Positions 22,553 to 31,210 are shown, numbered from the stretch's first letter. The stretch is DNA of 64,000 nt from Oscillatoriales cyanobacterium (GCA_004292955.1 RDXX01000081.1:27363-91362); one strand, 5' to 3'. Program-made: numbers and translations. The notes: a model not told the origin generated them from the sequence alone.

Positions 22553-24167
22553 GATTTCACTTGCTCTGCTTGCTGGTTGCGCTGGCTTTGTTCTTGCCGG
22601 CGCAAGCCTTCCGGTTGACACCCAACTAACGATTCGCACCAAACTTGGCAAGCGAACTTATCCTCACTGGTTAGTCCAGCCCGATAGCAAGATTGTCAAA
22701 ACTGAGGGCGCTTCCGGCTTGATTCGGCTGCTTGGTGGGTTAGCTAGCTTCGCTAGCTTTGGGGCTGCTCTACACTTCGCTGGCAGTGACGAACGCGAAC
22801 AGCGGCTATTTTGGGCTGGACAGGTTGCCAGCGACGATATCCAGCAAAAAGAAAATCAGACAACGGCCGAAATCGGTGCAGGGGTTCGCCTCAAAAAATT
22901 ACAACTTGAGGCGCAGGCAGATATCGATCTTTTTACTTTGCAGCTTCAGCAAAAATTCAAGGAGGCGATCGGATTTACTCCAGTGCCATCCCAGCCAGCG
23001 TTACCTCACGGTAAGCCGGGAACACTGGATGACATTACAAATCCAGGTGACAAAATTGATGTCGGAGAACAAGTTAAAAGTGCGATCGAACCCGGTGATT
23101 CCCTGACTCAATCTTTGCTGAAAAGCCAAATCAGTAGCGCAGTTTTTGCAGGGTTTTTGAAGCTTATTGGAACCCCTGGATCGGGAAAGACTACTCTAAC
23201 GAGCGCGTTGATTCGTTGTCGCATCAGTCGAGGACATCGATTGATAATTATAAACTCCCACAAGCGTAAATCAATGTACCGAGGAATTGAAAAATTCCTC
23301 ATCAAAGGGACGAAGATTTACGGTATTGGTTTGGGTGACAAGGAACGGGCGAAAAGCTTGCTGGATGGCTTGAATAAAATTCTTGAGATTTTATCCAAGC
23401 GATACGATGAATATCAGAATGATGATGAGGGAACTTACCATCATTTTCCTATCACCTTACTCCTTGAGGAGATAGGTGAGTGGCAGCCTCTTTTGGCTTT
23501 AATCTTGCCGCCTACTGAGGTTGAAAATATCTTGCAAACTTTTTGGCTAAAGCTTTTTATAGCGGCCAGGAAGGGAAAGGTTTTTCCTCTTGTTACAGCT
23601 CAGACTGATACTCAGGCAATGTTCAAGGCGAAAAATTTGTCGGAATTGTTTAAACAGTCCGGTGCTATTACCTTGTTGCTGACCGCCGTACCAGATAAGG
23701 ACTCTGAAGACGGGTGGAAGCCTTCGGGGCAAGGCAAACTTAAATCACCCAATTCTGTACCAATTGATGTTTCTATTCCTGATGCACGATCGCTGATTGA
23801 CGATGTGGATCATTTTGGGGATTGCGAAATATTTCTCGAATCATTTGCTACAGATTATCCCACTGAGTCAGTGGTGGAGATTCCACCAGTCTCCACCACC
23901 TCTCCACCGCCTCTCCACCAACCTATTCACCACCTGGAATCCTTGCTGCACCGGAAATACAACGCAGTCAACCCGATTCCGGAAAATTGGGAGTTTCCTG
24001 ATCCAACGCAGTCATTGACCCCCGAAGTGCGTGCGGTGGTGGTTGCCTGTAAGCGTAGCGGACTATCTCAGAATGCTGCTATTTTGGCGATATGGGGGGT
24101 TGCTAAATCTGGTAGCGATAAGCGCTACGAGTCTGCTAGAAATCACTATCAATCCGTAGTTATTTAG
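22539..24167 (+). CDS. Membrane-anchored P-loop ATPase, FtsK/HerA/VirD4-like, 542 aa
   Basis: I choose ATG at 22539, which starts SRLKISLALLAGCAGFVLAG; a longer frame begins at 22506. There are two N-terminal hydrophobic segments (residues about 6-24 and 57-80). Then come a coiled-coil region and Walker A GTPGSGKT (residues about 211-218). A Walker B-like strand has ITLLLEEIG (about 304-312), with the catalytic Glu pair. A later segment ending AITLLLTAV follows a Gln-containing strand, as in VirD4/TraG and FtsK proteins. The C-terminus looks like a helical DNA-binding domain. Likely a DNA translocase or packaging ATPase. It could also be Zot-like, but the anchors are N-terminal. Confidence 0.65.
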   Translation: MSRLKISLALLAGCAGFVLAGASLPVDTQLTIRTKLGKRTYPHWLVQPDSKIVKTEGASGLIRLLGGLASFASFGAALHFAGSDEREQRLFWAGQVASDDIQQKENQTTAEIGAGVRLKKLQLEAQADIDLFTLQLQQKFKEAIGFTPVPSQPALPHGKPGTLDDITNPGDKIDVGEQVKSAIEPGDSLTQSLLKSQISSAVFAGFLKLIGTPGSGKTTLTSALIRCRISRGHRLIIINSHKRKSMYRGIEKFLIKGTKIYGIGLGDKERAKSLLDGLNKILEILSKRYDEYQNDDEGTYHHFPITLLLEEIGEWQPLLALILPPTEVENILQTFWLKLFIAARKGKVFPLVTAQTDTQAMFKAKNLSELFKQSGAITLLLTAVPDKDSEDGWKPSGQGKLKSPNSVPIDVSIPDARSLIDDVDHFGDCEIFLESFATDYPTESVVEIPPVSTTSPPPLHQPIHHLESLLHRKYNAVNPIPENWEFPDPTQSLTPEVRAVVVACKRSGLSQNAAILAIWGVAKSGSDKRYESARNHYQSVVI

Positions 24168-24182
24168 GGAGGCAAATAACAA

Positions 24183-24356
24183 ATGGAAGAAGGGTCGTTG
24201 ACAAAAGATATTCAATGCCCGCAATGTGGATCGGTGGATATTAAGTTCGACAAAGATTATGGATTTTACACCTGTAATGCTTGTGATCATGCTTGGGCTT
24301 ATTCCAAGGATGACCCAGATTTTGATGAGCTTGATGAAGATATTGACTTAAATTAA
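24183..24356 (+). CDS. Zinc-ribbon protein, 57 aa
   Basis: ATG at 24183, TAA at 24354. Two CxxC pairs (QCPQCGSVD and YTCNACDH) about 18 residues apart form a zinc ribbon. The C-terminus is very acidic (DDPDFDELDEDIDL). It lies 15 bp after the ATPase gene. Zinc ribbons of this type bind DNA, RNA or proteins. No function can be assigned beyond that. Confidence 0.6.
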   Translation: MEEGSLTKDIQCPQCGSVDIKFDKDYGFYTCNACDHAWAYSKDDPDFDELDEDIDLN

Positions 24357-24389
24357 CAGCGTAATTGCAAGGTCGCTCCTTGTTTCTTT

Positions 24390-25142
24390 ATGTTTGAGCG
24401 AAAGTTGAAATGGGGTATCCAAAGATATTTGAACCCGGTCACGACGAGGGGTTCAAGGAGTTCAGCCAAAACAATGATTATGAGATTGCTGAATGATGCG
24501 TCTGCAACAGATTTAATGTTGGTTCCTGGAATTCTGAAAGAATTTGAGGAGTTGCCTGCATGGCTTAAATTGCGATTCCAAAAAGGTTCCCTTTATCAAG
24601 ACGAGGATCGAGTTTTTGGGTGGTGTAGGGATGATCAAATTCAGGCAGTTGAGTTGCCTGTGTACTTGGATATGTTTTCTTACGACAATGGAAATGAGAA
24701 TCGCATTGTTAAATATATTAGGGTTGGTGTATCAGACGAAGAAGGTTTTGCCCCCGCTATTGATTTACCTTTTGATGGAGTTCGTGTTGAAGTCCCTGTT
24801 GCCCCTGGTTATGATTTTGACTATACTTTTTTCACCATGTGGGAGCACGGCTGGGCGTCACCTTGCGAAATTCAATGGAGCTGGTTTGAGAGACCTCGTT
24901 GCTCGGATCTAGATGGGTATGTGGTAGAACGATCGATCATTCCTCATGGCTTTTGGAAAGCTTGGGAATGGTATCCAGATTGCTGGCGGGATTACTACGA
25001 CAAACGTCCTGAGCTTTTTGAGGATGCTGAGTGGTGGGGTACCCCGATGCCGATTCGTCACGAGCCACCGAATGACCCCTATGCAGCGGTACTGGGTGGA
25101 GCAAATAAGCACGACGTTGAAATATTTTTTCTTGACTCTTGA
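24390..25142 (+). CDS. Unrecognised protein, 250 aa, last gene of the element
   Basis: ATG at 24390. It starts basic (ERKLKWGIQRYLN). It then becomes acidic and aromatic, with many W, F, Y and D (YDFDYTFFTMWEHGW). Short Pro-rich turns occur near the end. There is no signal peptide or motif I know. It is separated from the zinc-ribbon gene by 33 bp and ends 37 bp before the tRNA-like sequence, so it is the cargo-end gene of the element. Lower GC than the following chromosomal genes. Confidence 0.5.
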   Translation: MFERKLKWGIQRYLNPVTTRGSRSSAKTMIMRLLNDASATDLMLVPGILKEFEELPAWLKLRFQKGSLYQDEDRVFGWCRDDQIQAVELPVYLDMFSYDNGNENRIVKYIRVGVSDEEGFAPAIDLPFDGVRVEVPVAPGYDFDYTFFTMWEHGWASPCEIQWSWFERPRCSDLDGYVVERSIIPHGFWKAWEWYPDCWRDYYDKRPELFEDAEWWGTPMPIRHEPPNDPYAAVLGGANKHDVEIFFLDS

Positions 25143-25179
25143 CTTTTCGGTCAGGGTGAGATAGATTTTTTGTTGTGCA

Positions 25180-25265
25180 GGGACAGTTGAAAGCAGGCGA
25201 ACACTTGATCTGGAAGTGTCGCCCTGTCACGGCGGAAGTTGCGGGTTCGAGCCCCGTCTGTCCCG
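25180..25265 (+). tRNA. tRNA-Asp(GTC)-like sequence, probably att junction
   Basis: The 3' half is a standard tRNA-Asp. It has anticodon stem TCGCC/GGCGG around loop CTGTCAC (anticodon GTC), variable AAGTT, T-arm GCGGG-TTCGAGC-CCCGT, acceptor CTGTCCC and discriminator G. The 5' end GGGACAG (25180-25186) pairs exactly with the acceptor. The D-arm region is about 12 nt too long and carries its own hairpin (ACACTT/AAGTGT) in place of a normal D loop. Either an unusual element-borne tRNA or, more likely, an att site keeping only the 3' half. If it is attR, an intact tRNA-Asp should lie left of the window. Confidence 0.5.
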
Positions 25266-25323
25266 TTCTCTCGAAAGTTTAGGGTTGTAATAAACTTTTT
25301 TCTGGATTAAGCAGGAGGCAAAC

Positions 25324-25983
25324 ATGACTGCGACGCTCATTCATCCCTCTCCAGAAAAAACCACACAACGGGTGGTACTATCTAGTATCAGTTGGCAGAC
25401 TTACCAAAGCTTGTTAGCAGAAGCTGGAGACAACAGGTCTTCGCGGTTTTCATATTTTCAAGAAGTATTAGAAATTATCATGCCATCAGATTTGCATGAA
25501 ACTGTTAATTGTTTGCTAAAACAGTTTGTGACTACTTTAAGCGATGAATTAAAGTTGAAACGTAAGGGATTTGGTTCGACAACTCTCAATCGTGAAGATT
25601 TAAAACAAGGTGCCGAACCAGATTCCTGTTTTTATATCCAAAATGTCGATCGCATTCGTGGCAGAAAAATTAACTTATCAATTGACCCGCCACCAGATTT
25701 AATCATTGAAGTCGATCTTACCAGTCCATCTACTAATCGCTTTAGTATTTACAAAAACCTGGGAGTTCCTGAAATTTGGAGATATCTCGGAGAGACTGTA
25801 CAATTTTTTCAATTTCAGAACGGAGAATATGTAATCTGTGAATGTAGTGCCACTTTTCCGATTGTTTCTTCAGAAATAATCACTCAATTTTTGCAGATGG
25901 CCGAGACGGAGGATGATATGACTATAATTGACGCTTTGCGAGTATGGGTGAGGGAGCAGTTGCGATCGCCCGAAAATGAATAA
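25324..25983 (+). CDS. Uma2-family PD-(D/E)XK endonuclease-like protein, 219 aa
   Basis: ATG at 25324 after AGGAGG. The core pattern of Uma2 (DUF820) is present: AEPDSCFYI, then PPDLIIEVDLTSPSTN with the D..E.D metal-binding residues, then LGVPEIWRY. Such genes exist in dozens of copies in filamentous cyanobacteria. The target is unknown. It is the first ordinary chromosomal gene beyond the element junction, 58 bp past the tRNA-like sequence. Confidence 0.85.
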   Translation: MTATLIHPSPEKTTQRVVLSSISWQTYQSLLAEAGDNRSSRFSYFQEVLEIIMPSDLHETVNCLLKQFVTTLSDELKLKRKGFGSTTLNREDLKQGAEPDSCFYIQNVDRIRGRKINLSIDPPPDLIIEVDLTSPSTNRFSIYKNLGVPEIWRYLGETVQFFQFQNGEYVICECSATFPIVSSEIITQFLQMAETEDDMTIIDALRVWVREQLRSPENE

Positions 25984-26029
25984 TACTTAACTTAATTTAA
26001 CTAATTCCTTTCTCCCACGGACGATCGAC

Positions 26030-26239
26030 TCAAAGGTGTGGGATAATAAACGGTCGGAATATCTGATATGTCAAAACCAGGGCGATCGGCACTAGGATCG
26101 GAATAGCCACTAGCAGTCCCCATTTACCAAACTTAAGTTTTTGACCGTCCGATTTGAACAGGAAAGTCACAGCGACAATTCCCATGAGTACCCAAAGACC
26201 ACCGAAGCCCATGAAGACTGTATATCCTGCGTCTTCCAT
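26030..26239 (-). CDS. Small cyanobacterial membrane protein, 69 aa
   Basis: I choose ATG at 26239, preceded by AGGGGG; an in-frame start at 26263 has none. Two hydrophobic helices are visible: TVFMGFGGLWVLMGIVAVTF, and a second with LLVAIPILVPIALVL. A short basic loop separates them. No domain recognised. It is convergent with the Uma2 gene and followed leftward by a 47-bp gap. Confidence 0.6.
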   Translation of the reverse strand: MEDAGYTVFMGFGGLWVLMGIVAVTFLFKSDGQKLKFGKWGLLVAIPILVPIALVLTYQIFRPFIIPHL

Positions 26240-26339
26240 TTTTCCCCCTGCTTTTAGTAGCAATCAATCTTTAATCTTAGTTGCAGTTTGTTTCTGTTGA
26301 AATCTGCAAATCGGTCGATCGCACTTACTCAATTTAACT

Positions 26340-26822
26340 CTATTCCAACTTTGCCCGACAGCGACCTTCAATTTCGCACTCGATCCGCGCAGTTCGATCG
26401 CTCATAATACTTGCTAAGTCCGGTCTTCCCGTCAAAGGCAGCCGCCAATCAGCCCAAATTCCGTACAGCCAATTCGCGATCGCCCCAACAATCGGCAACT
26501 TAGTCACAGCATAGACCCAACCAATCCCCAAAATCTCGTAGATCCGCCGAAATACCTCAACATTTTTAATTGCCGTACCGTCGGGTAACACCGCGTGAAT
26601 CCGGCCCATCGCCGTTTCGTAGTCGATTCCGCCGTGGGCTTGGGGGTTGTAGTCATCCTCCGCAATATCCACAAACGACACCAAACCTCGGCCCGCGTCC
26701 CGCTTTTTCAAGAAATTGACCTCCCGCACGCACAGCGGACATTCACCGTCGTACAAAAGCTCAATCTGCCAAGATGGCTTAATTTCAACAGATTCGGGAA
26801 ATTCAGTTTTAGCAGTAGACAT
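26340..26822 (-). CDS. DCC-family (DUF393) thiol-disulfide oxidoreductase-like protein
   Basis: I choose ATG at 26822 (160 aa). The family's signature is at residues about 23-40: LLYDGECPLCVREVNFLKKR, with the CPxC-type motif CPLC. Residues 85-115 hold FRRIYEILGIGW and a hydrophobic helix (VGAIANWLYGIWADWRL) typical of the family. Proteins of this family are predicted redox-active, thioredoxin-like. Substrate unknown. It is leftward and upstream of the IS605-type element. Confidence 0.85.
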   Translation of the reverse strand: MSTAKTEFPESVEIKPSWQIELLYDGECPLCVREVNFLKKRDAGRGLVSFVDIAEDDYNPQAHGGIDYETAMGRIHAVLPDGTAIKNVEVFRRIYEILGIGWVYAVTKLPIVGAIANWLYGIWADWRLPLTGRPDLASIMSDRTARIECEIEGRCRAKLE

Positions 26823-27020
26823 AGGGAAATTTATTTTAATGGCGATCGCACACAAACATTTTACCTGAAGACGAGCGGAAAGCCGCTGACTTCAGGCTCA
26901 GGCATGGGGATGAACGCGGCCCAGACTTGAGTCGCAAGAGAAACGATTACCAGGCTGTTTCTCGCAGTCAAATTTATAAACTAGCACGCTTATTTTATCA
27001 AAAAATGATATCATAGATTC

Positions 27021-28163
27021 ATGTTAACAGTAACTCACGAGTACAAACTTCGACCTAATAAACACCAAGTCGAAATATTTGAGACTTGGTTAAACGTTTG
27101 TCGTCAGGTATATAACTATGCCTTGAGAGAACGGAAGGATTGGGTAAATTCTCGCAAGTCTCCTGTTAATGCTTGTTCGATAGTTGGTGAATATATCATC
27201 TCACCAGACACACCTAGACCTACCTATGCTAGTCAGTGTAAAAATCTAGCAAGAGCTAAGAAGATTTATTCCGAATTAAAGGTTCCGCATTCGCAAGTGT
27301 TGCAGCAAACATTAAAGGTGTTAGAATCGGCATTTGTGGCAATGTGGGATCGAGGACATGGTTTTCCACGCTTTAAAAAAAGGCTGCGCTCGTTTGTGTT
27401 TCCGGCTGTCAAAGATGCAGCAGTGGAGAATGGACGGGTTAATCTGCCAAAAATTGGTTGGGTCAGGTTGAAGATGTCTAGGCCTGTACCAGAGGGTTTT
27501 CTCCTGGCGCAAATTAGAGTAGTTAAAAAGGCTTCTGGTTATTTTGTAATGCTGACTTATCGGTTAGCGGTAAATATACCGGACATTCTCCCGTCGGGAC
27601 ATCCTCTAGGTGTGGATATCGGACTAGATAAATACTTGGCAACCTCTGATGGAGAATTGGTAAATCGACCGAGATTCTTTAATGCACTTCACCGCGAGTT
27701 GAAATTACTGCAACGAAGATTAAAGCATAAGAGAAAAGGGTCTAATAACTGGCTAAAGCTTCAAAGAAAAATTGCTCAAATTTATCAAAGAATTAGCGAT
27801 ACTCGAAAGGATTGGCATTATAAATTAGCTCATCGGCTGTGCGACCAAGCGTCCATGATATTTGTTGAAAATATCAATTTTAAGGCTTGGGCTAAGGGGT
27901 TGTTTGGTAAACATACTTTAGATGCAGCTTATGGTCAATTTTTTTCCATCCTGTCTCATGTGTGCTGGAAGCGTGGGGTGTATTTTGCCCAAGTAGACAA
28001 GAACTATACCAGTCAAACCTGCCCTAATTGTGGAACCTTGACTGGTAAGAAAAGCCTAGATGTCAGGGTTCATTCTTGCCCTGAATGTGGGTATAGCGGA
28101 TCAAGCGAAAGATTCGCGGACGTTGTTGGGAAGAGAGCCCTCTTGGTTTCAGTGGTTATATAA
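27021..28163 (+). CDS. tnpB: TnpB (RNA-guided nuclease family), altered third catalytic motif
   Basis: ATG at 27021, 380 aa, close to the ~400 typical. The first RuvC motif GVDIGLDKYLATS (residue D197 or nearby) and the second (IFVENINFKAW, Glu) are present. The zinc finger is intact (CPNCGTLT...CPECGYSG). The third motif, usually a (D/H)RD(V/I)NAA type, is replaced by SSERFADVVGKRALL, with an Asp four residues later than usual. The protein therefore may be catalytically altered or degraded at its end. TnpB family members cut DNA guided by the RNA of the element's right end. In cis it lacks tnpA. Confidence 0.8.
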   Translation: MLTVTHEYKLRPNKHQVEIFETWLNVCRQVYNYALRERKDWVNSRKSPVNACSIVGEYIISPDTPRPTYASQCKNLARAKKIYSELKVPHSQVLQQTLKVLESAFVAMWDRGHGFPRFKKRLRSFVFPAVKDAAVENGRVNLPKIGWVRLKMSRPVPEGFLLAQIRVVKKASGYFVMLTYRLAVNIPDILPSGHPLGVDIGLDKYLATSDGELVNRPRFFNALHRELKLLQRRLKHKRKGSNNWLKLQRKIAQIYQRISDTRKDWHYKLAHRLCDQASMIFVENINFKAWAKGLFGKHTLDAAYGQFFSILSHVCWKRGVYFAQVDKNYTSQTCPNCGTLTGKKSLDVRVHSCPECGYSGSSERFADVVGKRALLVSVVI

Positions 28164-28323
28164 CCTGTCAGTCATACCTCACCTTTTTGACAGGTGATTA
28201 GAAATCGAGGTATCCTTGCGGTTGGACAGCCCGTGAGTCAAATTGCTTCGGGAGGCGTACTGTCGGGAGTCCATAGGAATATCGGGCTAGATAAGGAATA
28301 GAAATTAAATAACTTAAGCAAAT

Positions 28324-28380
28324 TTGTGGGATGGGCGTCCCGCCCGTGCAGAAAGGACGGGCGGGACGCCCATCCCACAA
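28324..28380. repeat. 24-bp perfect inverted repeat (MITE-like hairpin)
   Basis: 28324-28347 is the exact reverse complement of 28357-28380 with a 9-nt loop. The arms include GGGATGGGCGTCCCGCCCGT. It lies in the 3' flank of tnpB. From 28,441 to 28,746 I see no gene; a TATAAT-like box sits at 28669 before gltX. Confidence 0.85.
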
Positions 28381-28746
28381 CAATCATCGAGCTGCCTTTG
28401 AGAGAAGAATCCCCCCGATTCATCGGTGGGGAGTGTCAAAAGAATTAATAATTATCGATCGCGCCGACCGCATCCCTGCCGCAGTTATTCCTGCTTTAAA
28501 AAATAGGCCCAAAGGTCAATCCAGTCTTGGGCGCCGACAATGCTAATATCGTCAAGATGCCGTCTGCTCAAAAAGCCCGAGACTTTCGCCCGATCGCTAA
28601 TTAGCCTATTTATCGAGCAATTCCAGGCAAACCAACTGGCAAACACAATTTTTAAGGCGGCAACAAAATATAATAAAATTTGTAGTCACAGCCACAGCAA
28701 ATCCCCCAACCAGTAAATTGCCCCCAATCTAAAAGCAAAAAGATAA

Positions 28747-31098
28747 ATGAACGTCAGAGTCCGTCTAGCCCCCAGTCCCACCGGAAACCTCCACATCGGT
28801 ACCGCCAGAACCGCCGTATTTAACTGGCTGTTTGCCCGCAACCAAGGCGGAACATTCATCCTGCGGGTAGAAGACACAGACGTAGAACGTTCTAAAAGCG
28901 AATACACCGACAACATCCTCGAAGGACTCACCTGGCTGGGTATGAACTGGGACGAAGGCCCGAGTTTTCAGTCCCAGCGTCTGGAAATCTACCGCCAAAC
29001 AGTCCAAACCCTTCTCGACAAAGGACTCGCTTACCGCTGCTACACCACGTCAGCAGAACTTGACGAGATGCGGGAAGCACAAAAAGCCAACAAACAGGCC
29101 CCCCGCTACGACAACCGCCACCGCCACCTGACGGAGGAACAGCGCGCAGCTTTTGAAGCAGAAGGGCGGCAAGCTGTGATTCGGTTTATCATTGAGGACG
29201 ATCGCACGATCGCGTGGAACGACATGGTGCGCGACACCGTAACCTGGAAAGGTAGCGACCTCGGCGGCGATATGGTAATCGCCCGCGCATCCAGCGGCGG
29301 CCTCATCGGCCAGCCCCTCTACAACCTCGCCGTAGTCGCCGACGACATCGACATGGCCATCACCCACGTCATCCGCGGCGAAGATCACATCGGCAATACT
29401 CCGAAACAAATATTGCTTTACGAAGCTTTGGGCGCGACAATCCCAGAATTTGCCCACACACCGCTGATTTTAAACGCGCAAGGGCAAAAACTTTCTAAAC
29501 GCGACGGCGTTACCTCGATTTCTGACTTCAAAGATATGGGTTACATCCCCGAAGCTTTAGTCAATTACATGACTTTGCTGGGTTGGACTGCGCCGGATTC
29601 TACGCAAGAAATATTTACATTGTCCGAAGCTGCGGCAGTCTTTACATTCGATCGAGTCAACAAAGCCGGTGCAAAATTTGATTGGGATAAACTCAATTGG
29701 CTTAACGGTCAATACCTGCACAAGATGCCTGTGCCGCAATTGACAGATTTGCTGATACCTTATTGGCAGAAAGCCGGTTATGAGTTTGATTCTAAGGCCG
29801 ATCGCCCTTGGCTCGAACAAATAGCTGCTTTAATCGGCCCGAGTCTCGTTCGCTTAACCGATGCTGTCGGTATGTGCAAGTTGTTCTTCTTGCCAACTTT
29901 GGAATACGAAGAAGAAGCACTCGCACAGTTGCAGCAATCAGGCGCTGCACAGGCTTTACAAGCAGTTCAAGAAGCTCTGGAAAGTCATCCCACCCTAATA
30001 GCAGCAGAAGCTCAGAAAATCACTAAAAAGCTCAGTAAAGAGAAAAATCTTAACAAAGGGCTGATTATGCGATCGCTCAGAGCCGCTCTGACAGGTGCAA
30101 TGCACGGCCCCGACCTGATAGAATCTTGGGTAATCCTTCACCAGCGGGGGACGGCTAAAACCCGCTTGCTTGATGCCATTAGCAACTTGAATTTGCCGGC
30201 AGTTGGTGTTGCGGCCGAAACTCCTAGCCTAGAACAACCCAAAGCCGAAACTCCCGCCGAAATTTCCGAGCGGGAACAGCCAGCAGTCGAGGTTTCAACA
30301 GTCGAAACACAGGCGGTTGAACTATCAGCAGCAGAGGTTACAGCAGTCGAAACACCGACTCTTGAAACAGTCGAAACGCCTTTGGTAGAACCAGCAGCAG
30401 AGGTTACAGCAGTCGAAACACCGACTCTTGAACCAGCAGCGGAAGTTACAGCAGTCGAAACGCCGACTCTTGAACCAGCAGCGGAAGTTACAGCAGTCGA
30501 AACGCCGACTCTTGAACCAGCAGCGGAAGTTACAGCAGTCGAAACACCGGCTGTTTCAACAGTCGGAACGGAGGTTTCAGCAGTCGATATTTCGGCAGTT
30601 GAAACAGCCGCAGCAGCAGTTGAAATACCTGCCGCCAATCAGCAAAAAACTATTGCGAGTGGAGAAATGACTTCATCAAACGAACCAGAAACAACCGTTA
30701 TCATCACCGAAATTCCTGCTGAAAATGAAGCAGACAGTTCGAGCGGTAGCACAAAAGTCATCATTACCGAAGAACCAAATCAGACACAGCAGATCAAAGA
30801 ACAAATTATTTCAATTTTGTCGGAGTTTCCTGCTTACATCGGCAGCTTTTACGAGCAGTACAAAAGTCCCTTGACAGTTGTCGGTGTCATATTAGCCTCG
30901 ATTGTTTCTTTGAAAGTGCTTTTGGGCATTGTAGACGAACTCAACGACATCCCCCTGCTAGCACCCACATTCGAGCTAATTGGTATCGGATACAGCGCCT
31001 GGTTTATCTACCGCTATTTGCTCCGCTCTTCCAACCGCCAACAATTAGGTCAAGAAATTCAAGCTTTGAAAGAACAAGTTTTTGGCAAAAAGTCCTAA
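28747..31098 (+). CDS. gltX: Glutamyl-tRNA synthetase with CAAD membrane tail
   Basis: ATG at 28747, 783 aa. The catalytic core (1-480) has the HIGH motif in PSPTGNLHIGTART and the KMSKS-type motif KLSKRDGV at about residue 250. It charges tRNA-Glu, needed for protein synthesis and tetrapyrrole (chlorophyll) synthesis. A ~200-residue linker (481-680) is rich in V, E, T and P and carries several near-identical 14-residue repeats (VTAVETPTLEPAAE). The last ~100 residues are a CAAD domain with two membrane helices (LTVVGVILASIVSLKVLLGI and a second from about 738). In filamentous cyanobacteria this domain anchors synthetases to thylakoids. Confidence 0.95.
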   Translation: MNVRVRLAPSPTGNLHIGTARTAVFNWLFARNQGGTFILRVEDTDVERSKSEYTDNILEGLTWLGMNWDEGPSFQSQRLEIYRQTVQTLLDKGLAYRCYTTSAELDEMREAQKANKQAPRYDNRHRHLTEEQRAAFEAEGRQAVIRFIIEDDRTIAWNDMVRDTVTWKGSDLGGDMVIARASSGGLIGQPLYNLAVVADDIDMAITHVIRGEDHIGNTPKQILLYEALGATIPEFAHTPLILNAQGQKLSKRDGVTSISDFKDMGYIPEALVNYMTLLGWTAPDSTQEIFTLSEAAAVFTFDRVNKAGAKFDWDKLNWLNGQYLHKMPVPQLTDLLIPYWQKAGYEFDSKADRPWLEQIAALIGPSLVRLTDAVGMCKLFFLPTLEYEEEALAQLQQSGAAQALQAVQEALESHPTLIAAEAQKITKKLSKEKNLNKGLIMRSLRAALTGAMHGPDLIESWVILHQRGTAKTRLLDAISNLNLPAVGVAAETPSLEQPKAETPAEISEREQPAVEVSTVETQAVELSAAEVTAVETPTLETVETPLVEPAAEVTAVETPTLEPAAEVTAVETPTLEPAAEVTAVETPTLEPAAEVTAVETPAVSTVGTEVSAVDISAVETAAAAVEIPAANQQKTIASGEMTSSNEPETTVIITEIPAENEADSSSGSTKVIITEEPNQTQQIKEQIISILSEFPAYIGSFYEQYKSPLTVVGVILASIVSLKVLLGIVDELNDIPLLAPTFELIGIGYSAWFIYRYLLRSSNRQQLGQEIQALKEQVFGKKS
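30340..30549 (+). repeat. In-frame repeats in the GltX linker
   Basis: Four or more copies of a 42-bp unit encoding AAEVTAVETPTLEP lie between the catalytic core and the CAAD domain, with further degenerate copies on both sides. They create a long shadow frame on the other strand. Confidence 0.85.
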
Positions 31099-31210
31099 AT
31101 TTTTGTTGGTAATTTGTTGATTTTGTACCCGATACTGACAAGTTTAAATATGTTGTCAGTGTCGGGTTTTTTAATGAAGGAAGTTCGGCAACGGATTGTG
31201 TAACGGATGG

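Larger units (their letters stand above)
26868..28439 (+). mobile_element. IS200/IS605-type tnpB-only element
   Basis: The block holds a complete tnpB frame but no tnpA. Its left flank shares an ACTTCAGGC...GGCATGGGGATGA motif with 63426-63444, the region before another tnpB. Its right end carries CCCC-rich and GGGGAGTGTCAA words (28420-28439), as at 51229 in the opposite direction. A separate 24-bp inverted repeat (28324-28380) has inserted in the 3' part. Exact ends are approximate. Confidence 0.6.

Noticed and set aside
22539..24167. Conjugative coupling protein
   Set aside because: No relaxase or pilus genes are nearby, so conjugation is not supported.
1..25265. Filamentous (inovirus-like) prophage
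   Set aside because: PrimPol replication, many structural-type paralogues and an N-terminally anchored ATPase do not fit a Zot-type filamentous phage, though a remote relation is not excluded.
30138..30638. Long minus-strand frame (VSTAVTSAAG repeats)
   Set aside because: It is the antisense shadow of the GltX linker repeats; no start signal and low-complexity composition.
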